Below are positions 1 through 6,529 of a DNA stretch of 9,845 nt, piece after piece (the stretch's first letter is position 1; every line of letters begins with the position of its first letter). This DNA comes from an uncultured beta proteobacterium (GTDB taxonomy: Bacteria > Pseudomonadota > Gammaproteobacteria > Burkholderiales > Burkholderiaceae_C), in NCBI GenBank assembly GCA_903886165.1, contig CAISLL010000302.1, forward strand, positions 1 through 9,845, given 5' to 3'. The notes under the pieces are model-generated. The model was not told the DNA's origin, did not search any database, and worked only from the letters and a program-made list of their open reading frames with translations. A program made the position numbers and the translations under genes.

Positions 1-102
1 ATCAAGGTGTCTGATCAAGAACTCGCCACGCTGAACATAGAACACCATGAGTTTCATGGCGAATGGAACTACCGAGTGCTGCCGCACAATCCGATCGCCT
101 GA
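1..102 (+). CDS. ISAzo13-family transposase, C-terminal end (partial)
   Basis: An open frame enters from the left edge and ends at a TGA at 100-102, giving 33 residues. The stretch IKVSDQELATLNI followed by HHEFHGEWNY matches, from memory, the conserved C-terminus of ISAzo13-type (Rhodopirellula DDE) transposases, which usually end in a TGIKVSDE...FHG-WNY block. The catalytic DDE residues lie outside the window, so I cannot say whether the element is intact. The right terminal inverted repeat should lie shortly after the stop, but I could not define it without the left end. The element is plus strand and converges on aroD. Confidence 0.72.
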   Translation: MKVSDQELATLNIEHHEFHGEWNYRVLPHNPIA

Positions 103-200
103 ACTAAATTGTTCAAGTTATTTTTCCTCGACTCCTTAGCCCATTGCAAAAATTGCTGAGGTGTTTCGCGCGCTGGTGGTGGCTTGCCTGTGGTCAAGAA

Positions 201-217
201 GCTATAAATAATATAGC
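201..217. repeat. AT-rich perfect inverted repeat in aroD / transposase spacer
   Basis: GCTATA (201-206) and TATAGC (212-217) form a perfect 6-bp inverted repeat around a 5-base AATAA loop. It sits about 50 bases downstream of the aroD stop and about 100 bases after the transposase stop. The surrounding stretch, about 195-265, is clearly AT-richer than the flanking genes. It could be a weak transcription-end hairpin for aroD or part of a dispersed intergenic repeat. There is no clean T-tract on either strand, so it is not a textbook intrinsic terminator. The rest of 103-268 holds no gene that I can support. Confidence 0.5.
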
Positions 218-268
218 GACTAACGCAAGTAATAAAAGATCTGCAGGCATAAATAAGGCTTTAAATGC

Positions 269-1051
269 TCAGGGCTTTCCCATTGACTTCTGCAAAATAG
301 TGAACACCGTGTTCAGGTCTTCGATCGGTATTTGACCGGGGGCGGACGCCGTAGCCCCGACGGCAAAGCTCAGGCTCGAGCCAAATACGCCACCCACCAT
401 GCGGGTGATGGCGCCCATCGGCCCCATCGACATGCTGATGAGTGGAATGCGCAATTTTTTGTTGGCTTCAAGTGTGGCGGTCAAAAGCGTGAGTACATCG
501 CTCAAATCACGCGGCATGACAGCTACCTTGGCCACGTCGGCACCCAACTGGTCGGCGGTGAGGAATTTTGCAACCAATGTATTCAGCCCGGGTGTTGAGG
601 AAAAATCGTGGAAGGACAGTACCAGCCTGATGCCGCTGGCCTTGGCCGCGTCACGCACGCGCACAATGTTCGCAATGTCATTGGCCATTTCGTAGTCAAT
701 CAGGTCAATGACTTTGCTTTCACACAAGGCGGTGTACATGGCAATCACCTCGGGTTCGTTCAGCGCGATCTTCTCGCCACCCTCGATGATGGAGCGTCGG
801 GTGAACAGCAAGGGCATACTGCCTGAATTATTTTTGATAGCTGCAGCCATAGCAATGACGGCGTCTGTATTCCCAATTTCCTCAAAAAAGTCAACGCGCC
901 ACTCCAGCATGTCAGGCATTTTTGGCAGCATAACTGCCAGCTCGGCCAGGATGGCATCGGCCGTGCGCCCAACCAGTGGGGTGCAGGTCAGCGGGAATTT
1001 GCCGCCGGCGATGGGTTGACCGTTCAGTGCGATGGGTTTGTTGTTTTGCAT
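269..1051 (-). CDS. aroD: Type I 3-dehydroquinate dehydratase
   Basis: This 260-residue cytosolic enzyme converts 3-dehydroquinate to 3-dehydroshikimate, step three of the shikimate route to aromatic amino acids, through a Schiff-base intermediate. The class I signature residues are all present: E50-W-R-x-D54, R85 in FTRR, general acid/base H148 in SFHDF, Schiff-base lysine K175 in ADVAKVAV, MGPMG at 209-213, R217, and S236 with Q240 in the SAPGQ loop. Spacing matches the Salmonella enzyme (H143, K170, R213, S232, Q236) with a constant offset of about five or four residues. The length is normal for the family. The ATG at 1049-1051 has only a weak purine stretch (GAGTAGAAA) upstream. It appears to be transcribed alone; the nearest upstream gene on the same strand ends 124 bases away. 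Confidence 0.95.
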   Translation of the reverse strand: MQNNKPIALNGQPIAGGKFPLTCTPLVGRTADAILAELAVMLPKMPDMLEWRVDFFEEIGNTDAVIAMAAAIKNNSGSMPLLFTRRSIIEGGEKIALNEPEVIAMYTALCESKVIDLIDYEMANDIANIVRVRDAAKASGIRLVLSFHDFSSTPGLNTLVAKFLTADQLGADVAKVAVMPRDLSDVLTLLTATLEANKKLRIPLISMSMGPMGAITRMVGGVFGSSLSFAVGATASAPGQIPIEDLNTVFTILQKSMGKP

Positions 1052-1089
1052 CAGTTTCTACTCAATGAAGGAGCCCGTCGGCACGACAG

Positions 1090-1118
1090 TGCAAGGCAGG
1101 CACTTTACGCCATGTCAA
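1090..1118 (-). promoter_or_regulatory. Possible aroD promoter
   Basis: Read on the minus strand there is a perfect TTGACA -35 box (revcomp of 1113-1118), 62 bases upstream of the aroD ATG. The hexamer at a 17-base spacing (revcomp of 1090-1095, CTTGCA) is a poor -10 match, so the call rests on the -35 box and its location. A short inverted repeat, AGTGC (1088-1092) and GCACT (1100-1104), lies inside the putative spacer and could be an operator or a transcript hairpin. Confidence 0.2.
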
Positions 1119-1175
1119 GGTTCGTTCAGCTTCTGTCACGGTTGGGTTGAAAACGCTCCAAACGGTGTGTCTGTG

Positions 1176-1982
1176 TCAGTCACCGCACCCGCCCAAGAAG
1201 AGGGGCAGAAGTGCCTTGGCCGCCTCGATGCGCAGGTGCAGTTCAACGGCTGGGTCGTTCATCACCGAAAGCAGAAATTCCTTTGGATCGCACCCAGTCT
1301 GTACTGGCGCCTGTTTCGTGCTTGGCGGCTGGTTATTGGCCATCACCGTGTCGGCATTTGCCGATCCCTGCTTTGTGGCAGTTGGCGCAAAGGTTGGTTG
1401 GAGCTGGTGCAGGGCACGGTGAAAATCTGCGGTGTTGATGCTCTTGACCCCTGACAAGAGGTTTGCCTGAGCATCCAGACCAGGTGGCACGTCAAGCCAG
1501 GGTTCATCTGCAAACATGCTGGCCAGGCCAGGGGCCACATATGCCGACCATCGACCAGTGTCGACCTGTGGAGCTGGCACCAGTTTGGCGTGGACCGCCT
1601 GTCGTGGTGCAGTTGCATCCACAACTGGCTTCATGCTGATGTGTCGCAGTGCGACCTGGCCCAGATAACGCAGACGCAGTGACTCCAGAAAATACAGAGT
1701 CTGAGCGACTGGTACCGACTCAGCCAACGAGAACCAAACCTGGTAGCCCATGCCGCCAGACACCGCGACCGCCGGTGCAGGCAGGTTAAGGTCTTCCTGA
1801 ATTCCCTGCCACAGAGTGGGCATCCAGTCGCAACCGGCTGCTTGGGCCACTTCAAGAACCATTGCTCTGACCTGCCCGTTTTCATCTACCAAATCGAGGT
1901 CGGTGCATGCATGGTCAGCCCTTTCGGACTGATGTGTGTGTGCAAGGTAAAGCCGGTGCAGTTCTGTTTGGAGTCGGTTCAT
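1176..1982 (-). CDS. Conserved hypothetical protein with primase-like core
   Basis: I do not recognise this 268-residue protein by name. It shows two parts. Residues 1-175 form an apparently globular domain holding a hydrophobic strand (VRAMVLEVA, 38-46), an SGGMGYQVWFSL segment (75-86), a predicted helix (94-107), and HAKLVPAPQVDTGRWSAYVAP (131-151). Residues about 195-230 are a Gln/Thr/Ser/Pro-rich linker. Residues 232-261 are a short helical segment (DPKEFLLSVMNDPAVELHL then RIEAAKALLP) of a type I associate with phage terminase small subunits and related helical proteins. The SG-x-GYQ-x-W-x-SL core recalls the catalytic core of archaeo-eukaryotic primase/RepB-type domains; this is weak resemblance, not identification. 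The ATG at 1980-1982 has no visible Shine-Dalgarno. It is divergent from the gene at 2217, with about 230 bases between. No signal peptide or membrane segment is seen. Confidence 0.8.
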   Translation of the reverse strand: MNRLQTELHRLYLAHTHQSERADHACTDLDLVDENGQVRAMVLEVAQAAGCDWMPTLWQGIQEDLNLPAPAVAVSGGMGYQVWFSLAESVPVAQTLYFLESLRLRYLGQVALRHISMKPVVDATAPRQAVHAKLVPAPQVDTGRWSAYVAPGLASMFADEPWLDVPPGLDAQANLLSGVKSINTADFHRALHQLQPTFAPTATKQGSANADTVMANNQPPSTKQAPVQTGCDPKEFLLSVMNDPAVELHLRIEAAKALLPLFLGGCGD

Positions 1983-2120
1983 GGGTGAGAATTGGGAGGG
2001 CCTTGCCGCGAGCCTGCGGACGGGTTGACTCTACCCGATCACGAGCGGGGGACATGTGAATGTGCAAGCTGCTGCGAAATCTCTTTGACACATCCGGCAA
2101 CAATTTTTTTCGCCCAGGCC

Positions 2121-2150
2121 TTGAAGATTCACACCTTTGAAACATATGAT
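2121..2150 (+). promoter_or_regulatory. Possible sigma-70 promoter for the 2217/2685 genes
   Basis: TTGAAG (2121-2126, four of six -35 positions) is followed after 18 bases by TATGAT (2145-2150, five of six -10 positions). Transcription would begin near 2157, giving a leader of about 60 bases before the ATG at 2217. A second TTGACA at 2085-2090 has no acceptable -10 at 16-18 bases. The rest of the divergent spacer 1983-2216 includes a seven-T run (2104-2110) without a preceding stem. Confidence 0.35.
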
Positions 2151-2216
2151 GACCATGATCGCTGACTGGCACGACTTGTGCATGAAGCTGTCTTATCAAC
2201 TCATATTTTGAAACCA

Positions 2217-2669
2217 ATGAATCGACTTCCAACTCAAACTGCTCCAGCGCCGTCTGGCGTTGGGGAGCCGGACATTTCCCTGCCCAGACTCATCGGCGAG
2301 GTCTATGAGTCTGCCCCGCCCACGCTGCGCGCGAGTATTCTTGAGCATTTGATGCGTCCCTTGGGTATTCTTGGACTGATGGCCATTGCGAACGGCGTCT
2401 TTGCTGGCATTCGGCTGCGAAGCGGGTTGGTTGATGCAAGGGTTGCCCCAGAAGAGGCATCCGCCATTGAACCGGGTGATGTCGAGAAGTTGGCTGATTG
2501 GGTCCAACAGGTGAGCGGCGATGCCATCGTCGGGCTGTCTCAGCTGGTGGCGGCATCACCTGGACTGACGAAATCCGCTGCCGCTGCGTTGTTGGTGAGT
2601 TTGTTGATGCAGAAGGCCAAAAACAAGCGCGATCGCAGCCAGAACAGGACTGAAGAGAGACGGTCATAG
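2217..2669 (+). CDS. Conserved hypothetical protein with one hydrophobic segment
   Basis: This is a 150-residue protein of unknown function. From the ATG at 2217 it has a polar Pro/Thr-rich N-terminus (1-18), a helical region SLPRLIGEVYESAPPTLRAS (21-40), a hydrophobic stretch RPLGILGLMAIANGVFAGI (47-65) long enough for one membrane span, an acidic middle (79-91), another helix pair ending in a second moderately hydrophobic run (119-131), and a very basic C-terminal tail from K133. The layout would fit a small inner-membrane or membrane-associated protein, but a buried helical bundle is equally possible. The frame is open from an ATG at 2178; I prefer 2217 because the extra 13 residues look non-coding and neither start has a Shine-Dalgarno. 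It lies 15 bases before the next gene and is probably cotranscribed with it. Confidence 0.7.
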   Translation: MNRLPTQTAPAPSGVGEPDISLPRLIGEVYESAPPTLRASILEHLMRPLGILGLMAIANGVFAGIRLRSGLVDARVAPEEASAIEPGDVEKLADWVQQVSGDAIVGLSQLVAASPGLTKSAAAALLVSLLMQKAKNKRDRSQNRTEERRS

Positions 2670-2684
2670 GCCGCCCAATTTGCC

Positions 2685-2963
2685 ATGCCCACAGACTCAC
2701 CGTTGACGCTCAAACTGCCCGAGGGATATACCTTTGCTGACCTCAAAATCCGTCGCTGCGAGGCGGATGCGATTGATCTGGACATGGATCTTGTCAAGGT
2801 GATCTGCAGCCTCAATGGTCTGGATTTTGAAAAGGTCTGTCAAAACCCTGGCCCGGTAGTGACAAGTATTCTCACGGTTTGGTACAGGAGTCACCTGGCA
2901 GGGGGTGGTCAACCGGATGCCTTGATGGAAGAACTCAGGTCTTCCGGTCAACGAGTCAACTGA
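2685..2963 (+). CDS. Small conserved hypothetical protein
   Basis: This 92-residue protein is not recognised. It is acidic through the first two-thirds, with a short beta-like start (LTLKLPEGYTFADLKIRR, 7-24), then DLDMDLVKVICSLNGLDFEK (31-50), which reads as an amphipathic helix, and a tryptophan-tyrosine element VWYRSHLAGGGQPDALMEEL (65-84). Two cysteines (C41 and C52) are not in a metal-binding pattern. No signal peptide or membrane segment is seen. The ATG lies 15 bases after the TAG of the upstream gene and has no Shine-Dalgarno, so translation may depend on the upstream gene. The TGA at 2961-2963 is followed by a 61-base gap before the next gene. Confidence 0.65.
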   Translation: MPTDSPLTLKLPEGYTFADLKIRRCEADAIDLDMDLVKVICSLNGLDFEKVCQNPGPVVTSILTVWYRSHLAGGGQPDALMEELRSSGQRVN

Positions 2964-3024
2964 CGGATATCCCTGACTCACCCCTGATCTTTGTGTTTCA
3001 AGTCAAATCCTTTTTCGGTTTCTG

Positions 3025-3816
3025 ATGTGCCTGATCGCGTTCAGTTGGCAGCCTCAAGCGCCGGTGCCTTTGGTGATGGCCGCCAACCGGGATGAGTTTT
3101 ATGCCCGACCCACCCGGGCATTGCACCGCTGGGCTGACAAAGCCATTTTGGCGGGCAAAGATTTGCAGGCCAATGGCACATGGCTGGGCGTCAGTACCAG
3201 TGGGCGCGTGGCAGCCCTTACCAATTACCGTGATCCTGCCCGAAACCGGCCGGATGCCCCGTCCCGCGGGGACCTCACTGCTGCGTTTTTAAGCGGTACC
3301 GGCACATCCGCGCAATACCTGGCCGCACTCGCATTGCGGGCAAATGCCTACAACCCGTTCAACCTGCTAGTGTTTGATGGTCAGTCGTTGATGGGGTTTG
3401 AGAGCCGCCACCGCCGGTTTTTCAAGTTGCCCGAAGGTGTCGGCGTGGTATCCAATGCAGACTTCAATGCGTTCTGGCCGAAAGCGGGTCGGTTGCGAGA
3501 TGGTTTCGCGCAAGCGTTGCGGCAGCATGACATGCACGCTCAGGACCTGGCCTGCACTTTGGGTGTTGACACCCTGTTTGAGCTTCTGTCCGAGCGGGCT
3601 ACCGCTGCAGACGCAGACCTGCCGCAGACCGGTATAACGCCTGACCTGGAAAAGGCACTCTCGGCCGCGTTCATTCAGATGCCAGGCTACGGCACACGGG
3701 CGAGTTCCGTGTTGCGGGTCGGTCGCACCCGTGCGGACATGGTGGAACGAAGCTTTGATGTTGATGGCTTGATCGGGGAAGTTCACCAGCAAATTGACTG
3801 GTCGTCTCAGGCCTGA
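3025..3816 (+). CDS. NRDE family protein (TANGO2-like)
   Basis: This is a 263-residue member of the NRDE/TANGO2 family, an Ntn-hydrolase-like fold of uncertain biochemical role; the human TANGO2 relative is linked to Golgi organisation and to lipid or heme metabolism. Signature elements appear in order: MCLIAF at the N-terminus with the invariant Cys2, NRDEF (21-25) that names the family, GTWLGV (51-56), ALTNYRD (64-70), SRGDL (80-84), YNPFNLLV (109-116), SNADFNAFWPK (143-153) and YGTRASSVL (222-230). The length is typical. The ATG at 3025 must be right because MC begins the family, although no Shine-Dalgarno precedes it. It follows the small unknown genes by 61 bases on the same strand and converges on the HD-GYP-like gene. 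Its substrate cannot be inferred from context. Confidence 0.93.
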   Translation: MCLIAFSWQPQAPVPLVMAANRDEFYARPTRALHRWADKAILAGKDLQANGTWLGVSTSGRVAALTNYRDPARNRPDAPSRGDLTAAFLSGTGTSAQYLAALALRANAYNPFNLLVFDGQSLMGFESRHRRFFKLPEGVGVVSNADFNAFWPKAGRLRDGFAQALRQHDMHAQDLACTLGVDTLFELLSERATAADADLPQTGITPDLEKALSAAFIQMPGYGTRASSVLRVGRTRADMVERSFDVDGLIGEVHQQIDWSSQA

Positions 3817-3873
3817 ACGGCAACTTGATCCTGCGCATCCAAGTCGGACCAAAGGGCCAGAAAAAGCTGTGGC

Positions 3874-4866
3874 TTACGCTTGGCCGGGGTCTGGCCTGGA
3901 TCCACGGCGATCTTCCGCCAGGGTGCCGAGTTGCAGGATGACATGGTGGTTGATCCGCTCTTGTATGGCAGACGCAGGAAGTGCGCCGACGATATGGGGA
4001 CTGCCATTGGCCGTTCGGTGCAGGGAAGGCGGTCGGATTTGCTGGCCCGAACTGCTAAGCACAATGGCCACATCGGGCAAATTGGCTTGTTTGCTTCGGC
4101 GCATCACTACGGCCACCTCATCATCGTCTAGCTGGACAAATGTTCCGGGTGGGCACAGTCCCACAATACGCACCAGCGTCTGGCCAACCCTGTTGTCGTG
4201 CGTGGCATCCCCCTGAATGATGGTCTGGGCCGACTCGCTTGCGCTGCGTCCTTCGCGGGATTCGCGTGGACTGATCATCGCAGCGTACCGGTCAACCACA
4301 CTCAGGATGTGTGCCAGGCGTTGCGGTGGCGGCAGATCTTGCAGTTTCAGGCCGGATTCATCATCCTGGTGGTGCAGATGAATGGTTTCAAGCCAGAGCA
4401 CGTTGCTGATTCCCAGCTTGCCCAGCATCACGGCACCGTCCGCCGCGTGTGTCTGGATCGCCGTTTTCTGCTTTGGCGTTGGGCTGCTGCGCTGTGTTGC
4501 CAGTTGATCCTGAAGCGCGGTCATGGCAATGTTCATTGTCAGTGCAGCGCGCACCAGGCTGTTGCGCTCATGCTGGGTCAACTCGAACTCAATGGCTGCG
4601 AGGTGGCACAACACGGCACACACCAGTGCGTGCGAGGTGCTGTAGCCGACCGGCGACTGCGCGGCAAGCTGGAACAGCAGGTACAGGGCGACATCGGTAT
4701 CGCGCTGGATCAGGTCCTGCATCCAGCGGTCATACTGGTAAATGCGGGACTCAAATTCCTGTGCATTGGCCGGATGACACAGCAAGATCCCGAGGCCAGA
4801 CTCAAGATCTGACCACTGGCCCAGCAAGTCTTCGTAATCTCTTTCGCTTCTGACGATGTGCGTCAT
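3874..4866 (-). CDS. HD-GYP-like protein with degenerate catalytic motifs
   Basis: This 330-residue protein is predicted cytosolic. Residues about 70-205 align by eye with the HD-GYP fold of c-di-GMP phosphodiesterases: SHALVCAVL (78-86) for the first helix, AALTMNIAM (107-115) where the family has AALLHDIGK, HAADGAVML (140-148) for HPxxGAxxL, HLHHQDDESG (163-172) for the HHE..DGxGYP region, and VVDRYAAMISPR (190-201) for the DxFDAMTSxR helix. The HD pair is replaced by M111-N112 and the GYP triplet is absent, so phosphodiesterase activity is doubtful; H140, H164, H165 and D192 remain. The C-terminal LCPPGTFVQLDDDEVAVVM (237-255) matches the small beta region that follows many HD-GYP domains. 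The N-terminal 70 residues have no recognised domain. It begins 34 bases after the yajQ stop, so the two probably form an operon. Confidence 0.8.
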   Translation of the reverse strand: MTHIVRSERDYEDLLGQWSDLESGLGILLCHPANAQEFESRIYQYDRWMQDLIQRDTDVALYLLFQLAAQSPVGYSTSHALVCAVLCHLAAIEFELTQHERNSLVRAALTMNIAMTALQDQLATQRSSPTPKQKTAIQTHAADGAVMLGKLGISNVLWLETIHLHHQDDESGLKLQDLPPPQRLAHILSVVDRYAAMISPRESREGRSASESAQTIIQGDATHDNRVGQTLVRIVGLCPPGTFVQLDDDEVAVVMRRSKQANLPDVAIVLSSSGQQIRPPSLHRTANGSPHIVGALPASAIQERINHHVILQLGTLAEDRRGSRPDPGQA

Positions 4867-4900
4867 TGCAGGCGCTCAGTTCGGTTTGTCCAGTTGCTTA

Positions 4901-5386
4901 TCAGTCGCGGAAATTGTCAAAGCTCAGGGGGATGTCGGTGACTTCCTTGCGCATCAGCGCCATGGATGCCTGCAGGTCGTCGCGCTTGGTGCCAGTGACA
5001 CGCAACTTGCCGTCCTGGATGGCGGCTTGCACCTTGATCTTGCTGTCTTTGATGATGCGCTGGATCTTCTTGCCCAGTTCGGCTTCAATCCCGTCACGCA
5101 GTTTGATGACTTGCTTGACCTTGTCGCCACCGATTTTCTGCACGTCGCCCTTGTCCAGAAAACGCACATCCACATTGCGTTTGGTGAGTTTGTTGCGCAA
5201 GATGTCCTCGATCTGGCTGAGCTGGAATTCGGCATCGCCAATCATCGTGATTTCCTTGTCCTTGAGTTCAATGGCGGCAGGCGTGCCCTTGAAGTCAAAG
5301 CGGGTGGTGATTTCTTTGGTGGTGTTTTCGATGGCGTGTTTCACGTCCACCATGTTGGCTTCGCAAACGGTGTCAAAAGAAGGCAT
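4901..5386 (-). CDS. yajQ: YajQ family nucleotide-binding protein
   Basis: This is a 161-residue cytosolic YajQ family protein. The family has two ferredoxin-like domains, binds nucleotides, and the Xanthomonas relative binds c-di-GMP and acts as an effector through a transcription factor. Conserved elements seen are MPSFDTVCEAN at the start, TTRFDFKGT (27-35), EITMIGDAEFQL (45-56), KIKVQAAIQDGKLRVTGTKR (116-135), RDDLQ (135-139) and the C-terminal PLSFDNFRD. The ATG at 5384-5386 begins the family motif, so I take it over an in-frame TTG 15 bases upstream. No Shine-Dalgarno is evident. It is divergent from murB with a 33-base gap and is followed at 34 bases by the degenerate HD-GYP gene. Confidence 0.95.
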   Translation of the reverse strand: MPSFDTVCEANMVDVKHAIENTTKEITTRFDFKGTPAAIELKDKEITMIGDAEFQLSQIEDILRNKLTKRNVDVRFLDKGDVQKIGGDKVKQVIKLRDGIEAELGKKIQRIIKDSKIKVQAAIQDGKLRVTGTKRDDLQASMALMRKEVTDIPLSFDNFRD

Positions 5387-5419
5387 TTTTTGGCAGTTCA
5401 AAAGTTGGACAATGCCCGC

Positions 5420-6493
5420 ATGTTAGTCCAGAAAAATGTGCCGTTGCAGGCTTTTAATACCTTCCACATTCTCGCCAAAGCCCATGCGCTGGCGCGGATT
5501 TCGAATGTCACTGATGTCCAAACATTGCTGGCGACCCCGGAATGGGCGCAAATGCAAAAGTTTGTGCTCGGAGGCGGCAGCAATGTGGTGCTCACCGGCG
5601 ATGTCAAACCTCTTGTGCTCAAAGTCGAGGTGATGGGTCGCAGATGCGTCGGTGAAACCGCCAAGGCGTTCATCGTGGAGGCAGGCGGGGGTGAGAACTG
5701 GCACGAATTTGTCGCCTGGACGCTGGCGCAGGGTTATCTTGGCCTGGAAAACCTGGCATTGATTCCAGGCACCGTGGGTGCCGCACCGGTGCAAAACATT
5801 GGCGCCTACGGGGTCGAGCTGCAAGACCGCTTTGATTCACTGGATGCCATCGACCTGCGGACTGGCGTGGTATTCACCCTGAACGCGGCGCAGTGTGCCT
5901 TTGGTTACCGTGACTCCATCTTCAAACACACCAGCGCCTCGGATGTGCTGGCTGGTCACCAGGCGCTGGGCTTGAAAGACCGGGCCTTGATCCTGCGGGT
6001 GCGGTTTGCATTGCCCAAGCCCTGGAAGCCGGTGCTGGGTTACGCCGATATCGACAAAAAAGTGGCGGCGTATGGCGGCAGCCAGCCCACCGCGCAACAA
6101 GTCTTCGACTGGGTCTGTGAGATACGTCAGGCCAAGTTACCCAACCCGGAGGTGCTTGGCAACGCCGGCAGTTTTTTCAAAAACCCCACGGTCACCGCAG
6201 AGCAGTGCGCCGACATCATTGCCCGCGACCCTAAAGTGGTGCATTACGTGCTGGCCGATGGCTCGGTCAAGCTGGCGGCAGGTTGGCTGATTGATTCCTG
6301 CGGCTGGCGCGGCAAGTCGGTCGGGCAGGCTGGTGTGTATGAAAAGCAGGCGCTGGTGCTGGTCAACCGTGGCGCCATCAACGGCCCTGATGGCGCCACG
6401 GGTGGTGAAGTCATGACACTGGCCAAAGCCATTCAGACCAGTGTGTACGAGCGTTTTGGCATCCTGCTGGAGATCGAACCCGTTGTTATTTAA
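5420..6493 (+). CDS. murB: UDP-N-acetylenolpyruvoylglucosamine reductase
   Basis: This 357-residue cytosolic flavoenzyme reduces UDP-GlcNAc-enolpyruvate to UDP-MurNAc with NADPH, the second committed step of peptidoglycan precursor synthesis. FAD-binding elements are VLGGGSNVVL (49-58), NLALIPGTVGAAPVQNIGAY (111-130) and the GYRDSIFK segment (162-169). The catalytic serine is S251 in GNAGSFFKNP (247-256) and the C-terminal glutamate is E353 in LLEIEP. The YRDS element and the overall length indicate the E. coli-like type I enzyme. The start at 5420 gives MLVQKNVPLQAFNTF, matching the usual MurB N-terminus; the frame stays open far upstream, but that part is only the antisense of yajQ. A promoter would have to lie inside yajQ. 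The NDUFA9-like gene follows 36 bases later. Confidence 0.95.
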   Translation: MLVQKNVPLQAFNTFHILAKAHALARISNVTDVQTLLATPEWAQMQKFVLGGGSNVVLTGDVKPLVLKVEVMGRRCVGETAKAFIVEAGGGENWHEFVAWTLAQGYLGLENLALIPGTVGAAPVQNIGAYGVELQDRFDSLDAIDLRTGVVFTLNAAQCAFGYRDSIFKHTSASDVLAGHQALGLKDRALILRVRFALPKPWKPVLGYADIDKKVAAYGGSQPTAQQVFDWVCEIRQAKLPNPEVLGNAGSFFKNPTVTAEQCADIIARDPKVVHYVLADGSVKLAAGWLIDSCGWRGKSVGQAGVYEKQALVLVNRGAINGPDGATGGEVMTLAKAIQTSVYERFGILLEIEPVVI

Positions 6494-6529
6494 CCCTTTG
6501 GCGGCGATTTTCTGCCGTTTGCATGCATC

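Noticed and set aside
2178..2216. Upstream ATG for the 150-residue hypothetical gene
   Set aside because: The extra 13 residues look non-coding and there is no ribosome binding site; still possible, so the start remains uncertain.
3823..3844. Hairpin ACTTGAT / ATCCAAGT between the NRDE and HD-GYP genes as a terminator
   Set aside because: The stem needs a bulge and has no T-tract on either strand; too weak to annotate.
4198..4812. Long plus-strand ORF opposite the HD-GYP-like gene
   Set aside because: It is the antisense shadow of a gene with recognisable family motifs, and its own translation has no recognisable domain.
5387..5401. TTG start for yajQ adding five residues
   Set aside because: The family begins MPSFD, matching the ATG at 5384-5386, and the extra residues are not conserved.
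4856..5419. N-terminal 188-residue extension of MurB
   Set aside because: The murB frame is open upstream, but this part is the exact antisense of yajQ, and the usual MurB N-terminus (VPLQAFNTF) starts right after the ATG at 5420.
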